A DNA stretch of 64,000 nucleotides from Aquanectria penicillioides (lineage: Eukaryota > Ascomycota > Sordariomycetes > Hypocreales > Nectriaceae): assembly GCA_003415625.1 (NCBI GenBank), contig PYIU01000003.1, forward strand, positions 7,130,001-7,194,000, in the 5' to 3' direction. The translations under genes and the position numbers were made by a program. The notes beneath the pieces are model-generated. The model saw only the letters and a program-made list of their open reading frames with translations, was not told where the DNA came from and ran no database searches. This document shows positions 47,011-58,371 of this stretch, piece by piece. The stretch's first letter is position 1, and every line of letters begins with the position of its first letter.

Positions 47011-48948
47011 GAGGGAGCCTGAGAATCCCTGAGGATCCCTGTGAAGGATGTGGCGACCTTAATTCAGGCAGTAAGCCGTGGACATGGGCATGGCAGACAT
47101 CGGCAGGCATTGGCCCATGAAGCTGTACCACCAACACGCATCAAAACGACTCTTCCCAACTCGGCCAACAGTGTTGTAACGCCTGTCTTGGCGTGATGTC
47201 CTTCAAACCAGCGACTCCACTGGGGGACTCCATCTGGGCAAGCTGGACTATTAGCCCAGGCACACGGCAGTCGCCCCCTTTCATTCCACCAGCCAGAGCG
47301 CTCCCAAAAGAAGCGTCCCGCGCCATAGACAGCGTCGGATCTAGACGATCAATCCCTCGCTCTCTCTCGCTCTCGCTCTCTCACACACACACACACACAC
47401 AAGTTCTCTTCCTCCCCCTGGCTCCTTGGGGGGTGCGCCCCTCAGGGCCTTTCTTTTTGTCAGCTGGGCCAGACCAAAAGTGGAGCAATCTCGCTTCCCA
47501 GCTCTCGGTGCTATGTCCTATTTGCCCTGTTCCCTTGTACCCGTCTATGCGGCCAATCGCCAGGCTCTCACTCCGCCATCTGCTGCGACCCCGACGGTGA
47601 CCCTTGAAGACTGGGCCAGTCGACACGCCAGGCAGAGATGACACCATTGAACCATTCATTTGGGGGTTCAATTCAATCAATTCACGGCCTCCTATCCGTC
47701 TACACTATAAATATCCCCCACCCCTTTCCCTCCTCATCTGCACGTTGTGCCTCCCGAGACGTGATTTCCAGGAAATGGATGCATGGCAGGAAACGTTTGT
47801 TCGTCTGTCGTCCACGGCGATGAAACTAGTGTAATTGAGGTCCAGCCCGCCTACCTTCCGGTCAGCCCTAGCGTCGCCAAGACGAGGTATCAGAGATGAG
47901 ACAAGGCCATGGACCATCTGTGTTTGAACCAGCTGCTCAGACCAAGACCACGCCCGAGTGATCAGACAGGCGGACGAACAGGAAGACCAAAAGACGAAAC
48001 AAATGGACAGACGGCCTGCCAAACGGGAGAGAAAATCTGCTGATTGTGAGTATGTACCGTTGACTGGCCTAGAAAAAAAGGAGATCCTTCAGCCCTTCTG
48101 TTACCTACTTTACGTTCGCGTCTGTGCCGTATTAGCCCATCCCAAGTTGGAAATCCCCGTCACTCCACCCCCGTCAATCCTCGGATCTCGTCTCCCATCG
48201 CCACCATCTTCCATCATCCGTGCGCACATCCGCCACCACAACCTTCCAAGGGCCGCATCATTTCACGTCACGCCAAGCCTCCACCAACTTTGATCTCCAA
48301 TGCTGCAGTGCCGATATGTCACCAATCGCCAGCCCTTCTCCGCCACCGACATCGATTCCCAACGGTTCTCGTAAGCCCACTTCGATCAATACCGATACCG
48401 CGTGTGGTGCCGGCACTCGCGGCGTGGCAGTGTCCTTCTGTTGGCCGCCTTCTCGGCAGACACGGCACTTTAGGTACTCGCATAAAGCTCAAAATACGAG
48501 AGCCAATAACCGTATCCATACTCGGAAATAATCACAACTCATGGGCATTCACATTTATTCCACAGCCCGCGCCGACATTCACTTGCGCTGGCGGTCTTAT
48601 GCCGCGAGGACGTGTTGCATTCTCCGTCCTGTGAGCCTTAGTCGCTGTGACTTCGGCAGAAGGTAACCGTCATCATGCATCATGCGTGAGGATGATTAGG
48701 ATTTGGTCGCCCAAATCTGACTCAACTAATATCTAGATGCTGAGCCTTGAACAACAAAAGGCTTGTACGAAAGCAAGAAAATCAACAAGAGGCATTTCAT
48801 ACAACTGTGGAGAATGCCACCTGTCTAATCAATTCAAGAGGTCCCTGAGTACATGTAAGACGTCAGCCATGCTACAGTGAATGTAACGGGTGAAGCCTAC
48901 GGAAGTCAAACTCGCCAGCTACCATAGGTCAGGTTCTCCCCTGATGGA
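47011..48948. other. Intergenic, no gene recognised
   Basis: Contains a (CA)n microsatellite at 47381-47401 and a plus-strand CTATAAATA at about 47705 that has no convincing frame after it. Becomes AT-rich from about 48600. Confidence 0.4.
47381..47401. repeat. (CA)n microsatellite
   Basis: About ten CA units after a CT-rich stretch. Confidence 0.85.
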
Positions 48949-49905
48949 TCATTCGCTCGAGCCAAGTATGGCTTGCAGAATATCGTCCCAGGTTGTAACC
49001 CTCTCTACCCTTACTCCGTCGATTGTAGCGATAATCTCCCGATGATTACTTGTTAGAGATTCAATGTTGTCTCGCTGGAATCGTCCATGAAATTCTCTCT
49101 TCCCGCGCTTCTCCCCTGGAACTGTGCCTGACAGTGAAATGTTCTAGGAAGACCTCAGTACTGTCTACTCTTTGAATAAGACTTGCACATTAAAATGACG
49201 AACCGTAGCTGCTGAAACTCTTTTAATGCCATGACCAAGTAGCTTTTTTCTCCAATGACCCTAGTAATTATACCAACCTTGTTGAATGTCTGACCACCGC
49301 TTTTCCCCTATTGCCGTTGATGATACTAGAACCCCTATAACTCGACAATCATTCGGCTTGCCCCAACATAGGAAACTGAGATTTGAGCCGCTTTCTAATA
49401 TGTTGAATAATAGCCTCAACAAATATATCAATTCTTCTTTCCGAAGCTCGTAGACCATCTGCGTAGTGTGTTGAGAGAAATCTGTACATGGTTGAGGGGC
49501 TTGGTGTGATTGAGAGGAATCCGAAGCTATAGAGTAGTCGCTTGGCACGCTATCGGAGTCTCTCTCTCCTAAGCCATCTCCCATCTCGTAACAATCAAAT
49601 TCCTGGCCAGATGCTTCGTCTAAAGTATGTGGAGATCTCGTCTTCTTCCTCCGCTCCAGAGGGGCGGGCTGTCGCAGTGAACTAGGTAGTTGTAGCTCGG
49701 TAGCATTACGTGAGGGAAGTGTTCTAATTCTTATACTACTCCATACCACTTTTGAGAGGGTGTTTAAAATATGTGGCCTTTGGGAATCTTCTTCGCAGTG
49801 AGGGAAGTCGGAGCTGGTTCGCGCAATCAGCTGTTGCTCCGGATCTCGGTGTTCCGACTCTCGAAATCTCGTGAGAGCTGGTCGGGGTCTTTCTACCATA
49901 TTCAT
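48949..49905 (-). pseudogene. Decayed fungal hypothetical gene with in-frame stop
   Basis: The first ATG (49905) opens MNMVERPRPALTRFRESEH and runs over 200 codons. A Ser-rich middle leads to a folded-looking part, VYELRKEELIYLLRLLFNIL and then KRWSDIQQGWYNY, and a TAG at 49261-49263. In the same frame after the TAG comes GHWRKKLLGHGIKRVSAAT, which reads as the natural continuation. After a likely intron (acceptor CTGTCAG ending at 49128) a last exon, 48949-49127, gives TVPGEKRGKREFHGRF, DNIESLTSN and VERVTTWDDIL. Together these resemble a lineage-expanded group of uncharacterised filamentous-fungal proteins in which WY.Y.GHWRK is contiguous. A single base change explains the TAG, which is not in a homopolymer. 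It lies in an AT-rich tract beside another relic. Confidence 0.55.
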
Positions 49906-50752
49906 TATGGGAAATGAAAAGCAATTACATGAAAACAGGGTGACCAAGGTTTACCAGCAGAAAACCAATGAGGGGTTTATCGCAAATCAGGCTGAGGGAT
50001 GAGTTGGCTTTCTCGTTGTATATTCTTCCATCAGGTTCATTTTTTTCTTTTCGCAAGGCAACTTCCAAGGCACCCTATTCTCTACAAACAATGCATCTAT
50101 TCATGCAATGTAGCCCCATGTTAGAGCGTAGGTGCGTCTACCGGCTGTGTAGATCGTTCTTGAACCTTCCCGGCTTATGATTCATTCGCGGTTTGTTTTC
50201 TGGTTGGCACTATCACATCATGAAAACAATTCAAGTTGATGGACGTCACTTTTCGTTTCTACGCAGACGATCCCAATAAAATGTCAACAAAATAAATGCG
50301 AATTATTTAAACTCACCCCATTTCATAATAATATCAATTTGCATGTATTCTTACCAATGACCTTACAGCTGCAGGAGTTAACATTTGCAGAGTGGGCGAG
50401 ATGAAATAAAGGTTTATTGTTGTTCTCACTCGCTCCACCGCTTATCCATATCTATATTCACAATGGTTTCAGTTGAGAGTCGAAGGCAATCGATAGTGAA
50501 AATTTGTCAACAGTGAAACCCTACAGCTGGTTTAACAGACGCATTTCCATTTGCTCGAAAGCAGTCATTATGGATCAAATGTGTGGGTTTCTTTCCATAA
50601 ATGTTCGAGGCTTTTTGTTTCGAAGGAAATCTAGTTTGGTATTAGCGAGCAGGCCAGAAAAAGAAATATTGAGGGGTAATAGGCAAAGCTGCTGGGATTG
50701 TCGTAGGCATTAACTGAGGCGTTGCTACGAGTGGCTTGCCAGTGTCCCGGAT
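49906..50752. other. AT-rich intergenic region
   Basis: No gene recognised; the frame at 50504-50713 (+) has no family feature. Confidence 0.35.
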
Positions 50753-51305
50753 TCAGTTCACAAGTAGCCAAGATGCATTAGCTTCTAAGTAGTAATCTGT
50801 CTCATGATCGGGCGCGAGTTTTGAATTGCGGATTTCACCGGGGTGTCTTGCCAGCGAGAACTGACATCGAACGAGCTTGAATAGCCTATCGGTTTGCCTC
50901 CAAACCCCAAGGTTGGTCTCAGCTTGGAGTATCATAAGTTTCGGTGTAGTCGTGTAAAGATCGAGTCCATTCTTTTAAGGTAGAGATGTAGGTGTTTGCG
51001 GGGAATTAGGAGGCCAATGTTGTGAGCGAGGTTCGAAAATTATGCAACATATATAATGAGTCGAAAGTGGTATATCGAGATACTTTTGACCAAGTTTACG
51101 ATACCGCTGATAAGATCGCAATCTGAATATAGCACATGGGTAAGGTCACGTCTTGTCTGGTCAAGACTTGAGACCATTTTTCTAGAAAAAGAAATTGGCT
51201 CAAAGGTCTGATACCAGCACCAGCGATGACACCGTACTTCTTGAGAGAGTTAAACCAACAGACATTATTATAGTATTCAGGCATATCAGGTTCCAAATTC
51301 AGCAA
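50753..51305 (-). pseudogene. Probable gene relic spread over several frames, unknown family
   Basis: Protein-like segments follow one another on the minus strand in different frames. The first, 51096-51305, includes MPEYYNNVCWFNSLKKYG and GIRPLSQFLFLEKWSQVLTR. The second, about 50960-51100, includes YLDIPLSTHYI and IFEPRSQHWPP. The third, about 50918-50995, gives TYISTLKEWTRSLHDYTETY. The last, 50753-50935, gives ILQAETNLGVWRQTDRLFKL and ends EANASWLLVN. Tryptophan- and tyrosine-rich content is unlike chance AT-rich sequence. The frame changes have no good splice sites, so this looks like a gene broken by small insertions or deletions. The family is not recognised. Confidence 0.35.
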
Positions 51306-52263
51306 GATCCGAATGGGGGAGAATGAGGATCAGGGGCGGGTTGGTGGCATTGGTGGCATATCACTCGGCATGATTTACAGCTGTAGGATATGGATGATTA
51401 ATAAAGGATTATCATGAATGTTGAAGTAGGATACAATCGTCCATCCCTTTTTTTTTTTTCTTCTCCTACTTTTTTTTTTTGCAGAAATATCAAGATATGG
51501 ACCACGGGCATGTATGAAAAGACATTGGATGAAAATAGCGGAGTAACTAGCCACTATGGTAGAGCATTGCTGATATTTGCGCACTCATTTATAATTTCTG
51601 TGTTTTTCAATCAATAAATAAATGAACAGGGAATCGAAAACCCGATACGGAAGTTCCCTTGTGTGCGTGTTCCTGACGTCATTCTGGCTGGATTGTTGCT
51701 CTACAATTTGCCAGTATCAGGTTCAACTTGTCCTGTGCAAATCCTTGCCGAACCTTGATGCAGAAAACGACAACGAATTTCGGAAGCATGGGGGAAATGG
51801 GTTTCTGGCGTGAGAAAGCCTAGATGGAAGCTCTGAGACGGTTAAACAGTGAAAGCCCAGATGTTGAACGTCCTTGATTGAAAACAGACGCCCGTCGAGC
51901 CGCGATGCACAGAAAAGCGACGTTCTCGTCGGTTGAAAGGCGTGCGTCATCGGCCGGCAGGTGCCGAAGACAGCGGATCCAGCACGGACGCAGGGCCCTT
52001 CGTTGACTCCCCGTAACCAAGGCACACATCATCAGCCACTGGAAAACGTCTCTCTCAGTGAGCCTGAGCCTGAGCCTGAGCCCGAGCCCGCGCCCGCGCC
52101 TCACATCCAACTAACCTCATCTCATCTCACCCGCAACACTCGCAGTCTGTCTCGCCCGAACATCAATCCATCTGCTCACGGGCCGGCGCATCGCTTCCCA
52201 TCGCCCGATGCCATAAGCCTCACGCCTCCAGCTGCTCTCTCCCCCTTGCCCCCTCTGCCCGCG
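51306..52263. other. Upstream region of the lipase gene
   Basis: AT-rich with two T12-type runs near 51449-51480, then GC-rich from about 51830. Open coding frame continues upstream of the chosen lipase ATG to 51961 without an ATG, with (GAGCCT)n at 52058-52087. This may be leader sequence, or part of a longer protein through an unseen upstream exon. Confidence 0.4.
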
Positions 52264-54093
52264 ATGCAGGCCCCCGCGCAGGACCAGCAGCCGTCGTCGC
52301 AGCAGGCGTCGCAGCAGTTGCAGCAGCTGCGGCAGGATCCAGAGCCTTATCCCGAGGAAGATCTGGAGCTAAACATCCTGGACGGCGCCCACGACGACAA
52401 CAGCGACGTCGAAAACGACGGCGAAGGAGATGACAACGACGAGGATGATGATGATGATGACGGATCCAGCTTGTACCTGTCAGACCCCGATCTTCCGCTA
52501 ACTGCTCCCCTCTCGCACAACCACGATGCCTCGTCCATGCGCGTGCCAAGATGGCTCTTAGACCGGAAGCCCCGGTGGTCGTGGCCATCCACCATCGCAG
52601 CATCTCCCGTCTTCCAGTGGGCATCCTCATCACAGCTTCTCCAGGGCCTCATCGCCCGCCTCAAGGTCCTCCTCCGCCCACGTCCCACCTGGCGCTACGT
52701 CACTTGTTTCGTCATCGGCGTCTACGTGCTCTACTGCTTCCTCACGTGGCAGCCCTTCTTTTCCTCAGCCCTACCAGCCTATTCCGGGCCTCATGACGTC
52801 GGCGCCATCGACATCGAGGTCCCCCTGGAGAAGCCGTTGCGCATCTCCAACACCATTATTCGCGACACCCGCGAGCTCGCCTTCAAGGTTGAGACGGTCC
52901 TCTTCACTGTCTACTATCCCACCTCAAAAAGTACCCGCTCAAAGAAGTCTCGGCATCCATGGGTGCCCCGCCCACTGAGCCTCACAGCCGAGGGGTATGC
53001 CAGGATCGCCAATGTCGATAACTTCATCGTCCGGCCTGTTTTTACCTTTAGTCTATGGCTCCTTGTCGGCAGCGTCGGCATCCCGGCCAAGGTTGATGTG
53101 CCGCTGCTCGGCGCCGAGGATGCCGATAGCCACAATGACAAGTTCCCCGTCATGATTTTCTCCCACGGCATGGCGAGCTCGCGAACCGATTACACGCACT
53201 ACCTTGGCGAGCTCGCCAGCAACGGCTACATCGTTGCCGCCATTGAGCATCGTGACGGTAGTTGCCCTGGATCCCTCGTCAAGATCAAGAACAAGAAGGA
53301 CAAGCGTATCGTCCTTCTGCGTGAGGGTGACCTCGAGTCTGACCCGCCCCTAACCACAGCCAAGCTCAAGGAGGAGCAACTTGCCTTCCGGGACGCCGAG
53401 ATCTACGAAACCATTCGTGTCCTACAGACCATCAACGATGGCGAGGGCTTCGATGACGTCTACCTCCTCAACTCGCGGGCCGAAGGCCACGCTCTAACAG
53501 CCTGGGCTAACCGCCTTGACCTCGACCACCTGACCATCAGCGGACACTCGTACGGCGCCACAGGTGCCCTGCAGGCTCTCAAGACGGCCAACCAGACCGA
53601 CTCCAACCCTGCCATCGGAGGCATCATCCTCGACCCGGGCAAGTCGAGCGGCCAGCTCAACAGCGAGGTGCCCGTCCCCATCCTCGTTGTCCACTCAGAG
53701 TCGTGGTCCCGCGCCCATAGCATCTTCTTCGGCCGCCCGCACTTCGATACTGTGCGCGACCTCGTCCGCGGCGTCGTTGACAAGGTCGGCGCGTCGTGGT
53801 TCCTCACCAGCATCGGCACCGCACACCCAAGCGTGACCGATGCACCACTGCTCCAGCCCATTTTGCTGAAATTGTTCACCGGCACCACGACTCCTGTTCG
53901 TGAGGCCTTGGGAGCCTACGTCAATGTGTCGCTCGAGTACCTCAAGTTTCTTGAGAAGGGAGATGCAAGGGGGGTGTTGCACGAGGTGATAACGCATGAG
54001 GAGTACCACGAGTGGGTGAGCGAAAAGAGGAAAGAGGATTTCCCAGAGGAAATGGCCCAACGCTGGGAGATACATGTGAGCCCCCAGCAATAA
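52264..54093 (+). CDS. PAF-acetylhydrolase-like membrane lipase
   Basis: A single-exon gene of 609 residues from the first ATG. It belongs to the platelet-activating-factor acetylhydrolase (isoform II/plasma type) alpha/beta-hydrolase family, which removes short or oxidised acyl chains from phospholipids. The N-terminus is Q-rich and then strongly acidic (DDNSDVENDGEGDDNDEDDDDD). One transmembrane helix follows (YVTCFVIGVYVLYCFLTW, about residues 158-175). The catalytic part has FSHGMASSRTDYTHY as oxyanion strand, the nucleophile elbow TISGHSYGATGAL, an aspartate in GGIILDPGKSSG and a histidine in SIGTAHPSVTDAPLL. That is a complete triad in the right order. It converges with the next gene, 402 bp apart. 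The protein is probably membrane-tethered with the hydrolase domain on the C-terminal side. Confidence 0.87.
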   Translation: MQAPAQDQQPSSQQASQQLQQLRQDPEPYPEEDLELNILDGAHDDNSDVENDGEGDDNDEDDDDDDGSSLYLSDPDLPLTAPLSHNHDASSMRVPRWLLDRKPRWSWPSTIAASPVFQWASSSQLLQGLIARLKVLLRPRPTWRYVTCFVIGVYVLYCFLTWQPFFSSALPAYSGPHDVGAIDIEVPLEKPLRISNTIIRDTRELAFKVETVLFTVYYPTSKSTRSKKSRHPWVPRPLSLTAEGYARIANVDNFIVRPVFTFSLWLLVGSVGIPAKVDVPLLGAEDADSHNDKFPVMIFSHGMASSRTDYTHYLGELASNGYIVAAIEHRDGSCPGSLVKIKNKKDKRIVLLREGDLESDPPLTTAKLKEEQLAFRDAEIYETIRVLQTINDGEGFDDVYLLNSRAEGHALTAWANRLDLDHLTISGHSYGATGALQALKTANQTDSNPAIGGIILDPGKSSGQLNSEVPVPILVVHSESWSRAHSIFFGRPHFDTVRDLVRGVVDKVGASWFLTSIGTAHPSVTDAPLLQPILLKLFTGTTTPVREALGAYVNVSLEYLKFLEKGDARGVLHEVITHEEYHEWVSEKRKEDFPEEMAQRWEIHVSPQQ

Positions 54094-54495
54094 GGATAAT
54101 TTTTTTGGGTAGCCGGCGTATACGGGTCTTGTTCCTTGTCTTTTTTTTTATATACAGATACCTATTAGAATTCCAGTGTACAGTTTACTTTGGGCACTCG
54201 TATCTCAGTTCTTGGGTGAATCACCTTGGCTTTCACTGGGCCAGGCTTTTAAATTGAGCTAGCTAACAACAGCATCAGCCGCTTTTATCCATGCCTTCAA
54301 ATTATGTTACGTCCTTTGAATCAACGGATATCCGACGGGAATGTTCCTTCCCGACCCTATAAGCATACACAGTCATAAAAGGCGTCCCCCATTCCAATAA
54401 CAATCTTGTTATCAGTACATCCAGTACACTTCGCATTATTCCCGACCCAGGTTCCTAAGGATATCACTCTTATCTCCATGGCAGACAACTTCAAA
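54094..54495. other. Convergent 3' intergenic region
   Basis: About 400 bp of AT-rich sequence between two stop codons; expected to hold both polyadenylation regions. Confidence 0.45.
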
Positions 54496-57400
54496 TCATA
54501 TAAATGCACCTGGTGAATTCTCGGTGCCTGTCTCGGTGGTTTCATTTTGCGGCTTCATGCGGCGACTCTTGAGAAAAATGTCAACCATCTCTTTGCTTCC
54601 CATGATTGGCACGTCTAACCCTAACCCCAGATACCGCCTTCTCTCCCGCTCTTCAACTTTTTTCCCGTCTCCTCTTTGTGCACTTGGTGTTGAATGGCTT
54701 GTGGCGTATCCAATTCCTGGCGTGGGTGATTCGGTAGCCGTGCTCTGAATTTGCTTCTCGACTGAACTGCTTAGCCCAGGACTTGACTTGGCGGGAGACC
54801 CAGGCCATCCAGGAGCCTGCACGCGTTTACGATACTTCGCCAATGTTTGCTCTGGGAAGTCATAGAGGCGACCTGAAACTTTAAAAGGCCTTGCTGGAGA
54901 TCTCTCCCTTGGAGCCAATTGATTCCCTTCGGTGTCCGGCTTAATCTTTTTCAATGAAGGAGCAGCTCGCAGATGACTGCGGAGAGGAACTGGAGGCCAT
55001 TCTTCCGAGCCCTTGTCAACATGCTCTGTCCTGGGGACATCATTCTCGTCATATGAAGATATTCCTTTATTGGAAACTGTGCGCGTAGCTGGTGTGTCCG
55101 ATTTAGAAGCCACATTTCCTTTCACCGGGCTTAGTGGCCAACGTGTGGGTGAATCACTAAGTTCAGCTCTTGCTGGTCTCGGGGTATCATCAGGCGAATC
55201 AATCTCAGCCCTTTCTCTGACATGCCCCAACGTCGGTAGAACACCTTTTGCTTCAATCTTCACTTCTGCCCTCGTCGGGGTTGTTGGGCCTTCCAACTTG
55301 GACACCTTTGCGCTAAGCCACGTTTTCCACTCCACGGAGCTGGCAGTAGATGCCTCTCTGTGGTGTTGCATCAACGATGCATCTATCGGGCTTTTGATAA
55401 ATTTCAGTATATCCCCGTGACTTGTGGCTACCTTTGACTCCAGTTGACCTTGTCTACTGCTGGCTGTAGTCGTTTGCATTGGCGGCTTAACATCGTCTGT
55501 CACCGATGAGTAGATGCTCTCTGCATAAGCCATGCGTATCTCCTGTTCAGATCTGGCGCTGTTAACCCGACGAATAGGTAGGCTAAGTTCAGAAAGAGAC
55601 TTCAGATACTTTGAATCAGGAAAATCGTTCTCTGATAGTTCCTCTGAGGCTTTCATACTATCCCGTATAGCACGACGATAGGGGCTTGTAGTACGGAACA
55701 GGTGAGAGCTTGGGCTTGCAAAAAAAGCCGAGCTTCTCTGAGCTCCCAACGGTAATTTGGTTCGAGGAGAATTAGTTACAGATCGTGTCTTGGAAATATC
55801 AATGATACTGGGGGCGTGGGGCGCTTGAGTTTGGGGCTGCTTTGGTGTCGCTAGCTTCTCGGCGTCAGCCGTGGAGTTAATTGAAGGCCGCTCACTAGCA
55901 CCATCGTGGTCTCCAAAAACATCATCGTCTCCTCTTACACACCGAATAGTTGATGAAGCCCATGAGTCAACGGTATTGCAAGAGTCTAAGCCATTTCCTC
56001 TAGTCATAGTCTTGTTGATATTCTGAGTGACGGCAACTTCTTGCTGTTTAATATCGGCCATCTTCTTCATGAGCGCAGAGTAGACACGTTGGCTGTCGAT
56101 TGCCCATCTAGAAGCAATCCTTTGCCCATGGCCAACAGAAATTGGTCGGTTTACGGCACAAGAAGATGACGATACATTGGTATCGAGTTCTTGAATCGTA
56201 CACAAGTCCCGATGGTCGCAATCCCCAATTGTGGAAATAGTATCCGTAACGGAATTTGTCCAACTTGTAACCCGAGATTTATCATCTAACGATTGTTGCT
56301 CGATGCTGTTGATGCTGTCCACACTCCCTCTCCGAGATTTCAACTCCTGGTTCGAAGGAACCGTATGCAATGATGGCACATGCGAAGGGACCCGGAGAAT
56401 TGATGTTTCCTGTCTGGTCGCATCCTCGTGTAGGCACTGGAAGCTGTCGCCATCAGATTCTTGGAAACCTTCTATGTCATCTTGAATATCCGACTCATTT
56501 GTGCTCTTTGGCCTGGTGAAAAGTCCCTTCAGTTTGGTCCTCAAAGTTTTGGATACTTTTCTTGCTGTCCTTCGGAGACCAGGCTGCTTCATGCCAGATA
56601 GACTATGATTAGAAATTGTCGACGATAGAGCAGTACTGTTGTTGCTACTGTTTCGTAGAGATTTTCGAAGTCCCATCGAACTCTCGCTTCGCTTGCTCCT
56701 TGAGCTAAAAAACAAGGAAGGACGAGACTTCAAACGGGACTGCTGTTGTACCTGGTCTTTGAACTTTTCTCGGGCCAGATGAACAGCAAGGTCATTCTCA
56801 GCACGGCTGGTAGAGCGAGAGACCCTTGTAGTTCGTTGGTCCTTGAGAATGCTTAATGATGTGGAGGGTCGAGGTGGATGATGGGAGAGCACTGGATGAC
56901 CGTTCTCTTTCTGATGAAGCATTGCGTTGTGTGGAGACTGCTGGTTGCCATTCTTCGGAGTACCATTGCTAAAATGGTATCCGCGATTAAGTGGGTTTAA
57001 AGTCGAAAACATAGACTTTGACTTTCGTAATCTCCGGTAGGACGAAGGCATCGAGGCGACGTCGTCTTCAGGAGTGTAACATTCGCCTGGAGTTTGCAAA
57101 GAGGCAAGATACCGTGACGTTATACCATGCGGGTCCACGTGTGTCCCAGAATAGGGCAATGTCGACGAAGGTCTATGATTCAGGCTATCAAGACCACGGA
57201 GACCCGAACCAGTTGTCTCAGAAGATGCTGAGGCATCGTATAGCCTTGGTGCCAAGTTTCTTCGAGGGGGGGCTGACGGTCCGACAAATCTCACGCTCTG
57301 TTGTCGTCGAGGCTCGGACAAAGTCTCGGGATATCTTTGCCTCGTCTTTGTGCTGCTGCTGCGTTCAAGGATGTGCCTCGTCGAACTGAACGCTCCATCA

Positions 57401-57633
57401 CTTCTGTTCGTATCGGAACTCGCAAGGTCTCGAGGTACACTAGCCATCTCGTGGGAATTCCGGCACTGAGCTCGATGATACGATATAACGGCGGCAAGAT
57501 GGGCGTCACGTTCGGCTACAAGAGGATCTATGACCTCAAGGAGGCGAATGGGACTTCGAACAACAGAATTGGTCGACTTGCTGCGACTCAGTGGGCGACG
57601 GTGCTTATTTCGGGAGCTATTGCGACGGAGCAT
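54496..57633 (-). CDS. Large, mostly disordered fungal protein
   Basis: A single-exon frame of 1,045 residues from the first ATG (57633); the frame also runs 53 codons further up to a TTG. The N-terminus reads MLRRNSSRNKHRRPLSRSKS and then LLEVIDPLVAERDAHLAAVISYHRA, a short helical segment. The remainder is rich in Ser, Thr, Arg and Pro with many SRS/RSxS-type sites. A basic patch, KQPGLRRTARKVSKTLRTKL, leads into KGLFTRPKS. Near the C-terminus EERERRRYLGLGLDVPIMGS and EMVDIFLKSRRMKPQ look conserved. I recognise a family of ascomycete proteins with this build but no function. Phosphorylation-rich disorder and the basic patch would suit a cell-cortex or signalling adaptor; that is a guess. Confidence 0.7.
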   Translation of the reverse strand: MLRRNSSRNKHRRPLSRSKSTNSVVRSPIRLLEVIDPLVAERDAHLAAVISYHRAQCRNSHEMASVPRDLASSDTNRSDGAFSSTRHILERSSSTKTRQRYPETLSEPRRQQSVRFVGPSAPPRRNLAPRLYDASASSETTGSGLRGLDSLNHRPSSTLPYSGTHVDPHGITSRYLASLQTPGECYTPEDDVASMPSSYRRLRKSKSMFSTLNPLNRGYHFSNGTPKNGNQQSPHNAMLHQKENGHPVLSHHPPRPSTSLSILKDQRTTRVSRSTSRAENDLAVHLAREKFKDQVQQQSRLKSRPSLFFSSRSKRSESSMGLRKSLRNSSNNSTALSSTISNHSLSGMKQPGLRRTARKVSKTLRTKLKGLFTRPKSTNESDIQDDIEGFQESDGDSFQCLHEDATRQETSILRVPSHVPSLHTVPSNQELKSRRGSVDSINSIEQQSLDDKSRVTSWTNSVTDTISTIGDCDHRDLCTIQELDTNVSSSSCAVNRPISVGHGQRIASRWAIDSQRVYSALMKKMADIKQQEVAVTQNINKTMTRGNGLDSCNTVDSWASSTIRCVRGDDDVFGDHDGASERPSINSTADAEKLATPKQPQTQAPHAPSIIDISKTRSVTNSPRTKLPLGAQRSSAFFASPSSHLFRTTSPYRRAIRDSMKASEELSENDFPDSKYLKSLSELSLPIRRVNSARSEQEIRMAYAESIYSSVTDDVKPPMQTTTASSRQGQLESKVATSHGDILKFIKSPIDASLMQHHREASTASSVEWKTWLSAKVSKLEGPTTPTRAEVKIEAKGVLPTLGHVRERAEIDSPDDTPRPARAELSDSPTRWPLSPVKGNVASKSDTPATRTVSNKGISSYDENDVPRTEHVDKGSEEWPPVPLRSHLRAAPSLKKIKPDTEGNQLAPRERSPARPFKVSGRLYDFPEQTLAKYRKRVQAPGWPGSPAKSSPGLSSSVEKQIQSTATESPTPGIGYATSHSTPSAQRGDGKKVEERERRRYLGLGLDVPIMGSKEMVDIFLKSRRMKPQNETTETGTENSPGAFI

Positions 57634-58371
57634 CTCCAACCCCACATTTGCAGTGTTCGGAGTGTTCGCAAGCTTCAATCGAAATATGAGAGACACGAAA
57701 CACCATGCGCCCCTCCACGTCGTAGCAAGGGCTGATGAAGCTGTTTGGTTGCTTGGGGCAAGCTGATGTATCGTCAAAAGCAATCTAACCAAAGACTAAG
57801 ACGGGTTGAACGAGAATGTTTCTGGAATGAGTTTGAGAAAAGAGATGTAATGACTCTGATTTTGTGATCGTGATGGTTGCGGCACGCCAAAAGATGGTAA
57901 ACCAAAAAGGCATCAACAGGGGAGTTTTGGTGCGGTCGCCGTATCCAGCCAGGGAGCCCCATGCTCCTCCTCGTCAGGGAAGCAGGAACGCCCACGGGCC
58001 GGAGGGCAAGAGCTATACCAAATCAGCAAGCTTCACCCACACATCCAATGCTGGGTATTGAGATAAGCATGTCACAGAAATTAGCACTCATCACGCAAAT
58101 CGAAAATGCTCGGGCCAATTGATACACAAGGAGATGTATTCGTATTGGAAGGGCAACAGGTCCCTCCCCATATATGCATATAAGCAGTCCTAGCGACTAG
58201 AGTCGGTTCACCGACTTCACAGTGCCGCGACAATGACGACAAGAGATGCTACGGGTCTAAGCCCCAATTCATACCAACTGTTACCCAAAAAAGAACCGAT
58301 CAACCGAATTCCCATCCGCAATCCGAACAAAATGCATACCCAAGACACCACTAATGATCCTGTCAATGTTC
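57634..58371. other. Intergenic between two minus-strand genes
   Basis: About 740 bp with the promoter of the large protein and the 3' flank of the protease. A 7-bp hairpin (AGTCGGT/ACCGACT) lies at 58201-58216. Confidence 0.4.
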
